This document shows positions 1 through 9,372 of a stretch of 64,000 nucleotides of DNA, in pieces. A program made the position numbers and the translations under genes. The DNA is taken from assembly GCA_965242735.1 (NCBI GenBank), contig OZ251497.1:2356001-2420000 (forward strand), written 5' to 3'. Under the pieces are notes generated by a model that worked only from the letters and a program-made list of their open reading frames with translations, searched no databases and was not told where the DNA came from. The stretch comes from G958295645 sp965242735. GTDB taxonomy: Bacteria > Gemmatimonadota > Gemmatimonadetes > Longimicrobiales > Gaopeijiaceae. Every line of letters begins with the position of its first letter. Positions within the stretch are counted from its first letter, which is position 1.

Positions 1-41
1 GCCCCCGTCCACACGACCCCGAACCAAGGGAACCCCGCCTC

Positions 42-371
42 TTGACTCCCCAAGAACAAGCCGCGGTGACGGCGGAGACGGCCCGCAGATCCGCCGACGC
101 CGACGCCGAGCCCGGCCGGTTCCGGCTTGAAGTCGTCGTCGTTCCCAGGGCCGGACTGCTCGATCCGCAGGGCAAGGCCATTCACCAAGCCCTCGCCGCC
201 CTGGGCTACGACTGCGTCGAAGCCGCAAGGCACGGCAAGGCCATTTACTTGGACGTGCGGGCCCCTTCGGCGGAGGCGGCCCGCGCCCAAGCCCGCGCGA
301 TGTGCCGCAAGCTGCTCGCCAACCCGGTGACGGAAGACTTCGAGATTCGCATGCGGGGAGAGCGTCCGTGA
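42..371 (+). CDS. purS: PurS subunit of FGAM synthase
   Basis: Small non-catalytic subunit of phosphoribosylformylglycinamidine synthase, which bridges the glutaminase (PurQ) and synthetase (PurL) in the fourth step of purine synthesis. The core is recognisable from the VVVVPRAGLLDPQGKAI strand/turn and the conserved tail KLLANPVTEDFEI. About 109 aa, with a roughly 25-residue charged N-terminal extension compared with typical 80-85 aa PurS. The start is taken at TTG 42 with AAGGG just upstream, but the frame stays open to the window edge, so an earlier start is possible. The stop overlaps the purQ GTG (GTGA), implying coupled translation. Confidence 0.85.
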   Translation: MTPQEQAAVTAETARRSADADAEPGRFRLEVVVVPRAGLLDPQGKAIHQALAALGYDCVEAARHGKAIYLDVRAPSAEAARAQARAMCRKLLANPVTEDFEIRMRGERP

Positions 372-3300
372 ACGCGGCGGTCGTCACCTTTCCCGGCTCC
401 AACTGCGACCAGGACTGCGTTCGGGCGGTCGAGCTGGCCGGCGGCGCGGCGCGGCTGGTGTGGCACCGCGAGACGTCGTTGGGAGACGCCGACGTGGTGA
501 TCCTTCCCGGCGGCTTCGCGCACGGCGACTATCTGCGGCCGGGCGCCATCGCGCGCTTCAGTCCCGTGATGAAGGCCGTCGCCGCGTTTGCGCACGACGG
601 CGGACTGGTCGCCGGGATCTGCAACGGCTTCCAGATGCTGTGCGAAGCCGGCCTGCTGCCCGGCGCTCTCCTGCGCAACCGCTCCCTTCGCTTCCAGTCG
701 CACGACTGCCGTCTCCGGGTCGAGCGCACCGACACGCCGTTCACGTCGGCCTACGCCGCCATGGGCGCCGGAGACGGAACGGCGGCCCCGTCCGCGCCCC
801 GCCCGCCGGCGCTTCGAATGCCCCTCGCCCACGCCGACGGCGCGTACTACGCGGACCCGAAGACGCTAGCCGAGATCGAGGAGTCCGGCCAAGTCGTGTT
901 CCGCTATTGCGACGCCTCGGGAGCGGCAAGCGCCGCAAGCAACCCGAACGGATCGCTGGCCGAGATCGCCGGCATCGCCAACCGGCGGGGCAACGTGCTG
1001 GGGATGATGCCGCATCCGGATCGCGCGGTCGAGGCCGTCCTGGGATCGGAAGACGGCCTGCCCTTCTTCGTCTCGCTGGCCGCGCACGCGAGGCACCGAA
1101 CCCGCGAGGATCGAAACGGCGAAGAGCGGCAGCAGACGGCGCAGGCCCGGGCCGCTGGCCCTCCAAGGCGCTCGCGCTCAACGGCGCTCGCCGATGCGTG
1201 GCAGCAGGCGGCGCAGGCCCCGGCCGACGGACAGGACGCCGGCGGGCCCCCGCACGCTCGCCACGCCCTGCTCGAGGCGTCCGAGGACGGCGGCGCTCCC
1301 CCGCGGCCGCCGGAGCCCGAAACGCAAGCCGGAGACGGACCGCGCAACGGCAGCCGCCGCCCACGCCATGCACCGCCCCAGCCCCGGTCCGGCGACCCCC
1401 AGGTCGACGAGGAGCTAGCGGCAGCCCACGGCCTGGACTCGGCCGAATACGCGCAGATCAAGCGCGTCCTGGGCCGCACGCCCACGTTCACCGAACTCGG
1501 CGTTTTCTCGGCGATGTGGTCGGAGCACTGCGGCTACAAGAACTCGAAGCGCCTGCTTCGCCTGCTGCCGACGACGGCGCCCTGGGTCGTGCAGGGACCG
1601 GGCGAGAACGCAGGCGTCGTGGACGTGGGCGACGGCTTGGCGCTGGCCTTCAAGATCGAGTCGCACAACCATCCCTCCGCCATCGAGCCGCACCAGGGGG
1701 CGGCCACGGGCGTCGGCGGCATCCTGCGCGACATCTTCACGATGGGCGCCCGGCCGGTCGCGACGCTGAATTCGCTGCGGTTCGGCGACTTGGAGGCCGG
1801 AGCGGCGGCGCCCGGCGGCGCGGACGGCGGACCGCCGCCGCCCGAACGTGCGGACGACCCCGGCGAGCCCGCCGCCGCGCGCGCCCGCTACTTGTTCGCG
1901 GGGGTCGTGAAGGGCATCGGCGACTACGGCAACTGCGTCGGCGTCCCCTGCATCGGCGGCGAGGTCCAGTTCGACCGCGGCTACGCCGACAATCCGCTCG
2001 TCAATGCCATGTGCCTGGGCCTGATGAAGCGCGACGACCTGATTCTCGGCTCGGCGCAAGGCGTGGGCAACACGCTGATGGCCGTCGGCGCCAGGACCGG
2101 CCGGGACGGCATCCACGGCGCCACGTTCGCGTCCGAGGAACTCTCGGCCGACCAGGAGGAGTCCAGTCGGCCGCAGGTCCAGGTGGGCGATCCGTTCACC
2201 GAGAAGCTCCTCTTGGAAGCCTCGCTGGAGCTGATCGCCAGCGGCTGCATCGTGGGCATCCAGGACATGGGCGCGGCGGGCCTGACGTCGAGCGGCGCCG
2301 AGATGGCGGGGCGGGCCGGAAACGGCGTGGAGCTGGACGTCTCCGCCGTGCCGGTGCGCGAGCCGGGCATGACGCCGTACGAAATCCTCTTGTCGGAGTC
2401 GCAGGAGCGGATGCTGGTGGTGGCCCGGGCCGGCGAGGAGGACGCCGTGCGCGCCATCCTCGGCAAATGGGAACTCGAAGCCGCCGTCGTCGGGCGCGTG
2501 ACGGGCGACGGCGCGTTTCGCGTCCTGGAAGACGGGCGCGTCGTGGCCGACGTCCCCGCCCTGCCCCTCACCGAGGGTTGCCCGGCCTACGAACGCGAAG
2601 CCGAGGAGCCGGCGGCGGCAAAGGCGCGCCGAAGCGCGGACCCGGCCCTGCGGCAGAGCGCCGCCCCGAGCCTCGAAGACGCGTGCTGGACCGTGCTGTC
2701 GTCGCCGAACGTGGCCTCCAAGCGCTGGGTCCACGAGCAGTACGACAGCACCGTCCGGGCGGCGACGGCCGAGGGCCCCGGGGGCGACGCCGGCATCGTG
2801 CGCATTCCGGGCACGAACCGGGGCATCGCCGCGACGGTGGACTGCAACGGGCGCTTCACGTGGCTGAACCCGAGAGCGGGCGCGATGGGAGCCGTCGCCG
2901 AAGCGGCGCGAAACTTGGCCTGCGCGGGCGCCGCGCCGCTCGCCGTCACCAACAACCTCAATTTCGGAAGTCCGCTCAAGCGCGGCGTGTACTGGCAGTT
3001 CCGCGAGGCCGTCCTCGGGCTTCGCGACGCCTGCGCGTTCTTCGAGACGCCGGTCACTGGCGGCAACGTGTCGTTCTACAACGAGACGGACGGGCGTCCG
3101 GTCTACCCGACGCCGGTCGTCGGCATGGTGGGATTGGTCGACGACTTGGACGCCGTCCTGCGCGGATTCTTTCGCGACGAGGGCGACCGGATCGTGCTGT
3201 TCGGGCGCAACAAGGGCGAGCTGGGCGGCTCCGAGTATCTCTATCGCGTGCACGACGTCGTCGAGGGCGAGCCTCCGGCGGTCGACTTGCCCGCGGAGCG

Positions 3301-3718
3301 CGCGCTGCAGCAGGCCTTGCTGGCGATGAACCGGCGGCGCCTCCTCAAGTCGGCCCACGACGTCTCCGGCGGCGGCCTGGCCGCCACGCTGGCCGAGTGC
3401 TGTCTGGATCCGGCCGCCCGGGACAGGCCCGTGGGAGCGACCGTCCGCGTTTCGCCTCCGGGCTTGTCCTGCGCCGCCCTGCTGTTCGGCGAAGACCACG
3501 GCCGCGTGGTCGCCAGCTGCGCTCCGCGCTTGTTGCCGGAGGTGCTCGAGGCCGCCCGTGCCCATGGAGTCCCGGCCGAGGAGATCGGATCGGTCGGCGG
3601 CGGCGCACTCCGGATCGAGACGCCCGCCGCGACGCTGCATTTGCCCCTGGCGCGCTTGGCGGCCACGTATTTCGACGCCGTCTCCCACATCATGGACCCA
3701 GGAGAAGCGAAAGCATGA
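368..3718 (+). CDS. purQL: PurQ-PurL fusion, FGAM synthase
   Basis: Single 1116-residue polypeptide joining glutaminase and synthetase of FGAM synthase. Residues 1-240 are PurQ: nucleophile Cys85 in GICNGFQML and the catalytic His/Glu stretch MMPHPDRAVE. Residues about 240-346 are an Ala/Pro/Arg-rich linker without recognisable fold. From about 347 to the end it is the small-type PurL (FTELGVFSAMWSEHCGYKNSK, ESHNHPSAIEP, GDYGNCVGVPCIGGE, VTGGNVSFYNE). The order is glutaminase first, the reverse of the large PurL of E. coli, whose glutaminase is C-terminal; PurS stays separate. The linker has no stop and no in-frame ATG, so a fusion is more likely than two genes. A Pro/Gly/Ala insert also interrupts PurL after LRFGDLE. 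GTG start overlaps the purS stop; the stop overlaps the purF ATG. Confidence 0.88.
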   Translation: MNAAVVTFPGSNCDQDCVRAVELAGGAARLVWHRETSLGDADVVILPGGFAHGDYLRPGAIARFSPVMKAVAAFAHDGGLVAGICNGFQMLCEAGLLPGALLRNRSLRFQSHDCRLRVERTDTPFTSAYAAMGAGDGTAAPSAPRPPALRMPLAHADGAYYADPKTLAEIEESGQVVFRYCDASGAASAASNPNGSLAEIAGIANRRGNVLGMMPHPDRAVEAVLGSEDGLPFFVSLAAHARHRTREDRNGEERQQTAQARAAGPPRRSRSTALADAWQQAAQAPADGQDAGGPPHARHALLEASEDGGAPPRPPEPETQAGDGPRNGSRRPRHAPPQPRSGDPQVDEELAAAHGLDSAEYAQIKRVLGRTPTFTELGVFSAMWSEHCGYKNSKRLLRLLPTTAPWVVQGPGENAGVVDVGDGLALAFKIESHNHPSAIEPHQGAATGVGGILRDIFTMGARPVATLNSLRFGDLEAGAAAPGGADGGPPPPERADDPGEPAAARARYLFAGVVKGIGDYGNCVGVPCIGGEVQFDRGYADNPLVNAMCLGLMKRDDLILGSAQGVGNTLMAVGARTGRDGIHGATFASEELSADQEESSRPQVQVGDPFTEKLLLEASLELIASGCIVGIQDMGAAGLTSSGAEMAGRAGNGVELDVSAVPVREPGMTPYEILLSESQERMLVVARAGEEDAVRAILGKWELEAAVVGRVTGDGAFRVLEDGRVVADVPALPLTEGCPAYEREAEEPAAAKARRSADPALRQSAAPSLEDACWTVLSSPNVASKRWVHEQYDSTVRAATAEGPGGDAGIVRIPGTNRGIAATVDCNGRFTWLNPRAGAMGAVAEAARNLACAGAAPLAVTNNLNFGSPLKRGVYWQFREAVLGLRDACAFFETPVTGGNVSFYNETDGRPVYPTPVVGMVGLVDDLDAVLRGFFRDEGDRIVLFGRNKGELGGSEYLYRVHDVVEGEPPAVDLPAERALQQALLAMNRRRLLKSAHDVSGGGLAATLAECCLDPAARDRPVGATVRVSPPGLSCAALLFGEDHGRVVASCAPRLLPEVLEAARAHGVPAEEIGSVGGGALRIETPAATLHLPLARLAATYFDAVSHIMDPGEAKA
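1128..1227 (+). repeat. in-frame 72-bp-spaced repeat in PurQ-PurL linker
   Basis: A 28-bp segment beginning GGCAGCAGRCGGCGCAGGCC occurs at 1128-1155 and 1200-1227, differing at two bases. The offset of 72 bp keeps frame (QQTAQARA / QQAAQAPA). The bases between the copies are not alike. The spacing matches duplications found between other genes in this window. Confidence 0.8.
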
Positions 3719-5139
3719 CGCCCGCCCTCCGCGTGCTCGGCGACCGGCCTCGGGAGGAATGCGGGATCGTCGGCGTCAGCGGCCCGAGCAACGCCTCCGA
3801 GCTGGCCTTTCTCGGACTGTACGCGCTCCAGCACCGCGGCCAGGAGGCGGCGGGCATCTGCGCGGTCCATGAAGGGCGGGCCAAGCTTCACAAGGACCTC
3901 GGGCTCGTCTCCGACGTCTTCAGCGCGGAGCGCATCGCGTCGCTCCCCGGCCGAACCGCCATCGGACACGTTCGGTACTCGACGGCGGGCGACGGGCAGC
4001 GGGCGAACGCCCAGCCCATCCTCGTGCGCTACGCCGAAGGCGATCTCGCGATCGTGCACAACGGCAACCTCACGAACGCCAAGGCGCTCAAGCGGCGGCT
4101 CGTGGCCGAAGGCGCCATCTTCCAGAGCTCTTCCGATTCCGAGGTGATCGTCCACCTCCTCGCGCGCTCCCGCCACACGGCGGTCGAAGCCCAGATCCGC
4201 GACGCCCTGAGCTACTTGGAGGGCGCCTATTCCCTCGTGATCACCGTGGGCGAGACCATGTTCGCCGTCCGCGATCCTCGCGGCTTCAGGCCCCTCGTGC
4301 TGGGCAAGCTCGACGGCGGGCACGTCTTTGCGAGCGAGACCTGCGCACTGGACATCATGGGCGCCGAGCTCGTGCGCGACGTCGAGGCCGGCGAACTCGT
4401 GAGGGCGCGAGGCGAAGACGTGGAGAGCCTGCCCGGCCTGCACCCGTCCAAGCCCGCTCCGTGCATCTTCGAGCTGGTGTACTTCGCGCGCCCGGACTCG
4501 CGCATCTGGGGCATCGGGGTGGACCGGGCCCGCCGCGCCTTCGGCCGGCAGCTCGCCCGGGAGCATCCCGTCGACGCGGACTGCGTGATCAGCGTGCCCG
4601 ACAGCGCCAATTCGGCCGCGCTGGGGTTCAGCGAGCACAGCGGCATCCGATACGAACTGGGCCTGCTGCGCAACCACTACGTGGGCCGAACGTTCATCCG
4701 CGCCTCGCAGGCCGACCGCGACTTCGGCGCCCGGGTCAAGTACAACCCGGTCCGCGAGGTGTTGGAGGGGCAGCGCGTCGTGGTCGTGGACGACTCGCTC
4801 GTGCGCGGCACGACTTCGCGCAGCCTCGTCAAGTTCATCCAGAACGCCGGCGCCAGCGAAGTGCACCTGCGCATCGCCAGCCCCCCGGTGCGCTTTCCCT
4901 GCTTCTACGGCATCGACATGCCCTCGCGCGACGAACTCATCGGCTCCCGCCTGTCGGTCGCGGCCACCGCCGATCAATTGCGGGTCGATTCCCTCGGCTA
5001 TCTCTCGCTCGACGGCATGACCGCCGCCGTGGCCGAAGGAGCGCCCTTCTGCGACGCCTGCTTCTCGGGCGCCTACGCGGCCCCTCTGGCCGAATCCGAA
5101 GCCGAGAGCACGGCAACGCCCGAGCCGCGGCCGGGCTGA
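3715..5139 (+). CDS. purF: Amidophosphoribosyltransferase
   Basis: Glutamine PRPP amidotransferase, first committed step of purine synthesis. 474 aa. A 15-residue propeptide precedes the N-terminal nucleophile Cys16 (REECGIVGVSG), normally exposed by self-cleavage. The Ntn glutaminase domain follows (GHVRYSTAG, HNGNLTNA, SSSDSEVI), then the PRTase domain with PRPP loop VVVVDDSLVRGTTS. Cysteines in APCIFELVYFARPDS, FPCFYGIDMPS and FCDACFSG match the 4Fe-4S ligands of the Bacillus-type enzyme, so an Fe-S cluster is expected. ATG overlaps the purQL stop (ATGA) with GGAGAAG upstream. Last gene of the purine run; two strong hairpins follow. Confidence 0.97.
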   Translation: MTPALRVLGDRPREECGIVGVSGPSNASELAFLGLYALQHRGQEAAGICAVHEGRAKLHKDLGLVSDVFSAERIASLPGRTAIGHVRYSTAGDGQRANAQPILVRYAEGDLAIVHNGNLTNAKALKRRLVAEGAIFQSSSDSEVIVHLLARSRHTAVEAQIRDALSYLEGAYSLVITVGETMFAVRDPRGFRPLVLGKLDGGHVFASETCALDIMGAELVRDVEAGELVRARGEDVESLPGLHPSKPAPCIFELVYFARPDSRIWGIGVDRARRAFGRQLAREHPVDADCVISVPDSANSAALGFSEHSGIRYELGLLRNHYVGRTFIRASQADRDFGARVKYNPVREVLEGQRVVVVDDSLVRGTTSRSLVKFIQNAGASEVHLRIASPPVRFPCFYGIDMPSRDELIGSRLSVAATADQLRVDSLGYLSLDGMTAAVAEGAPFCDACFSGAYAAPLAESEAESTATPEPRPG

Positions 5140-5195
5140 AGGCCGCCAACCGAGCGCCCACACGGTCGGCGGCACCGGCGTCTTGCAATAAAAGC

Positions 5196-5236
5196 GGGTT
5201 CGCCCCCGCCCGGCCGAAGCGGGCGAGGGCGAACCC
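5196..5236. terminator. Hairpin after purF
   Basis: GGGTTCGCCC at 5196-5205 pairs perfectly with GGGCGAACCC at 5227-5236, and further C/G pairs can form inside the loop. It lies between the convergent purF and the large lipoprotein gene. There is no T-run, so intrinsic termination is inferred from position and stem strength. Confidence 0.6.
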
Positions 5237-5256
5237 TGTTCCTGCGATTCGCAAGG

Positions 5257-5286
5257 AGCGGCCCCTCGATCCATCGAGGGGCCGCT
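5257..5286. terminator. 14-bp hairpin between convergent genes
   Basis: AGCGGCCCCTCGAT (5257-5270) and its exact complement (5273-5286) flank a two-base loop. Located 28 bp before the stop of the convergent lipoprotein gene, it could serve as a bidirectional terminator. It lacks a U-tract on either strand. Confidence 0.6.
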
Positions 5287-5313
5287 CTAGCGAATTCCTC
5301 TGCTCTTCCAGCG

Positions 5314-8300
5314 TTAGCTGACCGTCACCTCAAAGTTCAGACCCCGTCTGATAGCATCTCGGCCAACCATCGGCCCACCGCCGGGGTCGCTGTCGCCAGC
5401 CGGGTTGGCGGTCTCGTAATTTACCGGAGCGGCCGTCTCGGCCGAGGAAACGTCCAGTTCGAACCGGTAGGGGCCCTCCAGCAATCCGGTCATCTCCCAA
5501 TTGCCACGGCTGTCCGCCTCCGTCGTCATGAACGGCGTGCTGCTTAGGAAACTCGTGCACCGTTCTTTAACGGTTTGACTGGCGTCGGCGACGGCACATC
5601 GGAACGCACGAACCTCTATGCCTGAATAACCCGTGGTGTCGAAACCACCCCCGGCCTTAGGTGCTATCTTCACCACATTTCCCGACGCCACGCCCGACTT
5701 GAACAACACTATGAAGTTCGTGTTGTCCGCATGGTCGGTGATACTCAGGTCCCAGGGCGACCAGTTCTGCAGCACCCCACTGCGCTCGTATACCGAGTCG
5801 GCCTCCAGAGCCCCCGTCAGCACCTCTACGGACTTCGGGCTTGCCGCGATCGTCGTGCCACTGCTGCACGTTCCTCTATACGGGCCGTCTGCCGCCCTCC
5901 GGCACAGAACGTAGTCCTCGCCGCTCGGGCCCGCAACCTGATATCTGCCCTCGGGAACTACAAACTCGTATTCTCCGTCCCGGTCCGTTTCCGTCTCCGC
6001 GACAAGCTTCGCATTTCTCCCGGTGCCGCTCACCAGATTGACGGCCAGGCCGGCTCTCGTTTCGCCTGAGTCCACTCTGTCGTTGGGGATACCCTTGTCT
6101 GTAACGACATAGCCCTGGATCTTCGTCGTCTGGTAGGCCATCGTCTTGCTCAGCGTATCGCCCACTGTGCCCAGCCTGCTGGCCATCTCGCCGCCGAGCA
6201 CCCACACCGTGTCCTTGCCACTGCTGCCCGACTCGAAATTCCACTTGCCCGCCTTGTCTCCGGCAGTCGTCACCTCATACCTGCCGTCCGTGAGGCCCGT
6301 GAACGACGCGTAGCCCGTCGAGTCCGTGGTCTTGGGGTCCTTCGGACTCCTCGTGCCCTGCTGGCCGGGAAGAGCCTTGACGGTGATGCTTGCACCCGAA
6401 ACGTTTACGGTACCGTCGGCGCTGTAACCATTTGCCGCCTCATACTCCATGGACGCGGCGTGCACGACGATCATGCCGTCCGTGAACTTGTACGCGAACG
6501 TGGAACAGTCCTCCATGTACGCCTCTGGCGGCCTTCCAGCCTTGCGGGTCTCCGGGCAGAAGTACACGCGCGGCGTGAGGCCGCCACCGCCGCCGAAGAT
6601 GCCCATGGTGCCGTCGTCGTCGCCGACGTCAATGTCGCCGAACACGTTGAGTTGCGTGGCCCCGATCGCCTTCTTGTTCCCGTTGATGTCGACTTCGACA
6701 ATCAATTCCGTGTCCGAGTCCAGGCTCGGCCACATGGCGATGCCCTCGCCGGCCGTCGGGGCCTTCCCCTCCATGTCCTCGCCGTCGTCGTCCTGCAACG
6801 GCACCGGGTAGCCCCGTTTGGGATCCTTCTGGAACAACGTGATCATGATGTCGTCGCCGCCGATGTCTGCCGTCGTCGGCCGGACGTCGCCGGGGCTGAT
6901 GTCGCTGAAGCCGGCGATGTTGTCGCGCTCCTGATGGACGCCGACGAACAGCGTCTGCGTCGTGTACGTCACATGGAGCATGCCAACGTCCATCTTCGTG
7001 CCCGGCAGCTCCAGCCCCGTGTGCTTGTACACCAGGAACGACGTCGCAGTCGTGGTCTTCAGCGTGTCCAGCTCCATGTCCATCACGGCGCCGTCTTCGC
7101 CCGCCGTGGCCATGGCCTTGAAGCTCTCGCCCTTCGTCAGGGCGGTGTCCTGGCTCTCGGTGGGGTTGCCGGCGGTGTCGACAACCTCCATCGTGCCTCC
7201 CGGAACGCGGATGTAGATCATGTCGCCCCGCATCACGTCGTCGTACGCCTTGGCAACCATGCCCGTCGTGGGCACCGTCAGCGTGTCCATCGGCTCGGCC
7301 TTCGCGGAGTCCATGCGAACATGCACCTCCCACTTTGCCATCGGATCCCCGCCGCTTTCCCCGTCGTTGCTGCGGTTCACCACCGAGAATTCCAACATGG
7401 CTTGCGTGCTCAAGACCGTGAACGGGTCTTTCGCCATGACCTCGTGCGCCGTCGGCGCGTACTCGATCGCCATCTCGTCGTCGCTGTTCAACATCGTCTT
7501 CGCCACCGCCTCGGCGCGCGCGTACACGAGTCCGCCGCCAGGTCCTGTGTCGTCGGCGCGATCGAACGTGAACATGGCGTAGCCCATGTTGTCCGTCGTC
7601 ATGCTCCCCAGCGAACCTTTGCCGCCCGCTTGGGCCGCGGCGGTCGTGGCATGGAGATCGATCTTCACGCCCACGGCAGGGCCGCCCATGTTCGCCGAGT
7701 CGGCGCCGTACATTGCCCTCACCATCACCTTCTGCGTTTTGATCATGAACTCGAAGTTCTGCATTGCCGTGCCCGAAGCCGCCAGGCCCGACACCAAGTA
7801 GCTTTCCTTGCCCGTGTAGGCGAGATAGCTCGGCAACTTCACCGCCGTGTCGGCCATTGCGGCCGCGTGGTCGACCATCACCCGATAGGACCCCGCCTCG
7901 AGCGAATCGAACCCGTACATGCCCTTGTCGTCCGTCATCGTCGTGTCCATTTGGGCCACGCCGGGACCGGTCAGGATCACCATCACGCCGGCGACTTCCA
8001 GGGCCTCGCCTTCGTCCTCGTCGAACTCGTCGTTCCGGTTCGCCTCGTCGAGGTAAAGGCGGCCCGTGATGCCACCGTTGCGCAGAGCGGTGCCTTCGAA
8101 GTTCAGGTTCGCGGTCTCACCCACGTCCAGGCTCGCGTTGAGCGTCGTGATCTCGAACCCGTACTCCCGGGCGTTGAACCCGGAAATCGTGACCGTGTAC
8201 GCCCCGGCCTGAAGGTTCTCGAACTCGTACGAGCCCGCGTCGTCCGTCTCCGCCGTGGCTTCGGACAGGCCCGTCAGGCTCACCTGCACGCCCGACAGTC

Positions 8301-8940
8301 CGGCCTCGCCCACCATCACCGTTCCGCGAATGCTCGCGGTGCGGATGTGCGTGCCCTCGAAGCTCATCTCAGCGGACGCGCCCACGCCGACCGTCGCGCT
8401 CTGGGTCGTGTTCGAGAAGCTGTACGCCTCGCTGTCGTAGCCCGACACTTCGACCGTGTACGTGCCCGCGCGAAGCCCGGTGAACGCGAACGCGCCGTCG
8501 CTGGCGGTCGTCGTCGTGCCTTCGGACATCCCCGACAACGCCACGCTCAACCCGGACAGGCCCGTGCCTTCCAACGTCACGGTGCCCAGGATGCTCGACG
8601 TCCGAATGTACGAACCCGAGAAGTTGACCTGAACCACTTGGTTGGCCGACGCGATGGTGGCCGTAGCCTGCGTCGCGTCGAAGGTCGCGTCCGACGGATA
8701 GCCGCTGATCGTGATCGTGTACGCCCCGCCCTCGACGCCGGTGAACCGGTAGGCTCCCCCGCCGGCCGTGGTCGTCGTCGTACCGTCGTTCAGCGTCACC
8801 GTCACGCCGTCCGCGCCCGTGCCCTCGATCATCACCGTCCCTTCGATCGAGCCGGTCGGCGGAGGAGGCGTGCCTTCGTCGCACGCCGCCAGAGGCACCA
8901 GCAACATCAGCGCCCCCGCCATTTGCTTCAGTCTGTTCAT
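5314..8940 (-). CDS. Large lipoprotein with carboxypeptidase-regulatory-like repeats
   Basis: 1208-residue secreted lipoprotein of unknown function. The N-terminus MNRLKQMAGALMLLVPLAAC is a type II signal with the lipid-attachment Cys at 20. Residues about 33-300 hold three successive Ig-like repeats of some 90 residues, each starting (S/G)I(L/E/R)GTV and containing GAYTITISGY-like strands (carboxypeptidase regulatory-like/SdrD-B type). A fourth unit follows with an Asp-rich, possibly Ca-binding stretch (DEANRNDEFDEDEGE). Further beta-rich domains run to the C-terminus, with another D-rich repeat near residue 1000 (GIPNDRVDSGETRAGLAV). The start is fixed by the signal peptide and AAGGAGA upstream. 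No catalytic motif is seen; a surface adhesin or scaffold is inferred. The C-terminal third looks less GC-rich than neighbouring genes by eye. Confidence 0.75.
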   Translation of the reverse strand: MNRLKQMAGALMLLVPLAACDEGTPPPPTGSIEGTVMIEGTGADGVTVTLNDGTTTTTAGGGAYRFTGVEGGAYTITISGYPSDATFDATQATATIASANQVVQVNFSGSYIRTSSILGTVTLEGTGLSGLSVALSGMSEGTTTTASDGAFAFTGLRAGTYTVEVSGYDSEAYSFSNTTQSATVGVGASAEMSFEGTHIRTASIRGTVMVGEAGLSGVQVSLTGLSEATAETDDAGSYEFENLQAGAYTVTISGFNAREYGFEITTLNASLDVGETANLNFEGTALRNGGITGRLYLDEANRNDEFDEDEGEALEVAGVMVILTGPGVAQMDTTMTDDKGMYGFDSLEAGSYRVMVDHAAAMADTAVKLPSYLAYTGKESYLVSGLAASGTAMQNFEFMIKTQKVMVRAMYGADSANMGGPAVGVKIDLHATTAAAQAGGKGSLGSMTTDNMGYAMFTFDRADDTGPGGGLVYARAEAVAKTMLNSDDEMAIEYAPTAHEVMAKDPFTVLSTQAMLEFSVVNRSNDGESGGDPMAKWEVHVRMDSAKAEPMDTLTVPTTGMVAKAYDDVMRGDMIYIRVPGGTMEVVDTAGNPTESQDTALTKGESFKAMATAGEDGAVMDMELDTLKTTTATSFLVYKHTGLELPGTKMDVGMLHVTYTTQTLFVGVHQERDNIAGFSDISPGDVRPTTADIGGDDIMITLFQKDPKRGYPVPLQDDDGEDMEGKAPTAGEGIAMWPSLDSDTELIVEVDINGNKKAIGATQLNVFGDIDVGDDDGTMGIFGGGGGLTPRVYFCPETRKAGRPPEAYMEDCSTFAYKFTDGMIVVHAASMEYEAANGYSADGTVNVSGASITVKALPGQQGTRSPKDPKTTDSTGYASFTGLTDGRYEVTTAGDKAGKWNFESGSSGKDTVWVLGGEMASRLGTVGDTLSKTMAYQTTKIQGYVVTDKGIPNDRVDSGETRAGLAVNLVSGTGRNAKLVAETETDRDGEYEFVVPEGRYQVAGPSGEDYVLCRRAADGPYRGTCSSGTTIAASPKSVEVLTGALEADSVYERSGVLQNWSPWDLSITDHADNTNFIVLFKSGVASGNVVKIAPKAGGGFDTTGYSGIEVRAFRCAVADASQTVKERCTSFLSSTPFMTTEADSRGNWEMTGLLEGPYRFELDVSSAETAAPVNYETANPAGDSDPGGGPMVGRDAIRRGLNFEVTVS

Positions 8941-9372
8941 GCGTTTCCCCGTTCTCCTTGATGGAATGGGTTTCGTTGCGCGACTCCTCCGGGCGGCTTG
9001 CCCGGTCGGCGCCAGCAACTTGTTGGAGCCGGTTTCCCGGCGCTGCCCCGTCCCTCGGGCAAGATTGGTACCACCGCTTGAAAAATGCGCAAGTCGTTGA
9101 CGAGCAAGGGAATAGGCACTGGGCCGCTGGTGTCTCCCCGTATCAGAAAACCCGCATCGGTCGCAATTTTGGCCCCTGCCGGGCCGCTCCCCCGATTCTT
9201 CCGGAGATTACCAACCCCGCGGGCTGCCGGACGCCACGGCTGCGGGACTCCCATGGCGCACGTCTCCTTGAACGATAAAGGGCGGAGGCGCACGGCGCAA
9301 GCGGGGGAGCCGGAGGGCTTTGTTGGGCGCTCCAGCGGGTTGGGCGCAACTGGGCTCCGGGGGCGACATGGC
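8941..9372 (-). other. 432-bp gene-free leader region
   Basis: No gene recognised. On the minus strand it is the upstream region of the large lipoprotein. It can form GCCGG-GAAA-CCGGC (9028-9041, GNRA-type tetraloop) and CCGGGC/GCCCGG (8989-9005). These suggest a structured leader, but no known riboswitch core could be matched. Confidence 0.35.

Noticed and set aside
1415..3688. 757-codon minus-strand frame opposite purL
   Set aside because: No recognisable domain; mirror of strong coding bias on the plus strand.
460..3714. Long open frame upstream of purF in the same frame
   Set aside because: It runs out of phase through purQL and is Arg-rich; PurF starts at ATG 3715 with a ribosome site and a proper propeptide.
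6460..8961. 833-codon open frame on the plus strand
   Set aside because: Antisense to the lipoprotein gene; His/Arg-rich composition without motifs, typical of high-GC shadow frames.
8941..9372. Riboswitch in the leader of the large lipoprotein
   Set aside because: Hairpins are present, but no conserved aptamer core (c-di-GMP, TPP, cobalamin) could be matched by eye.
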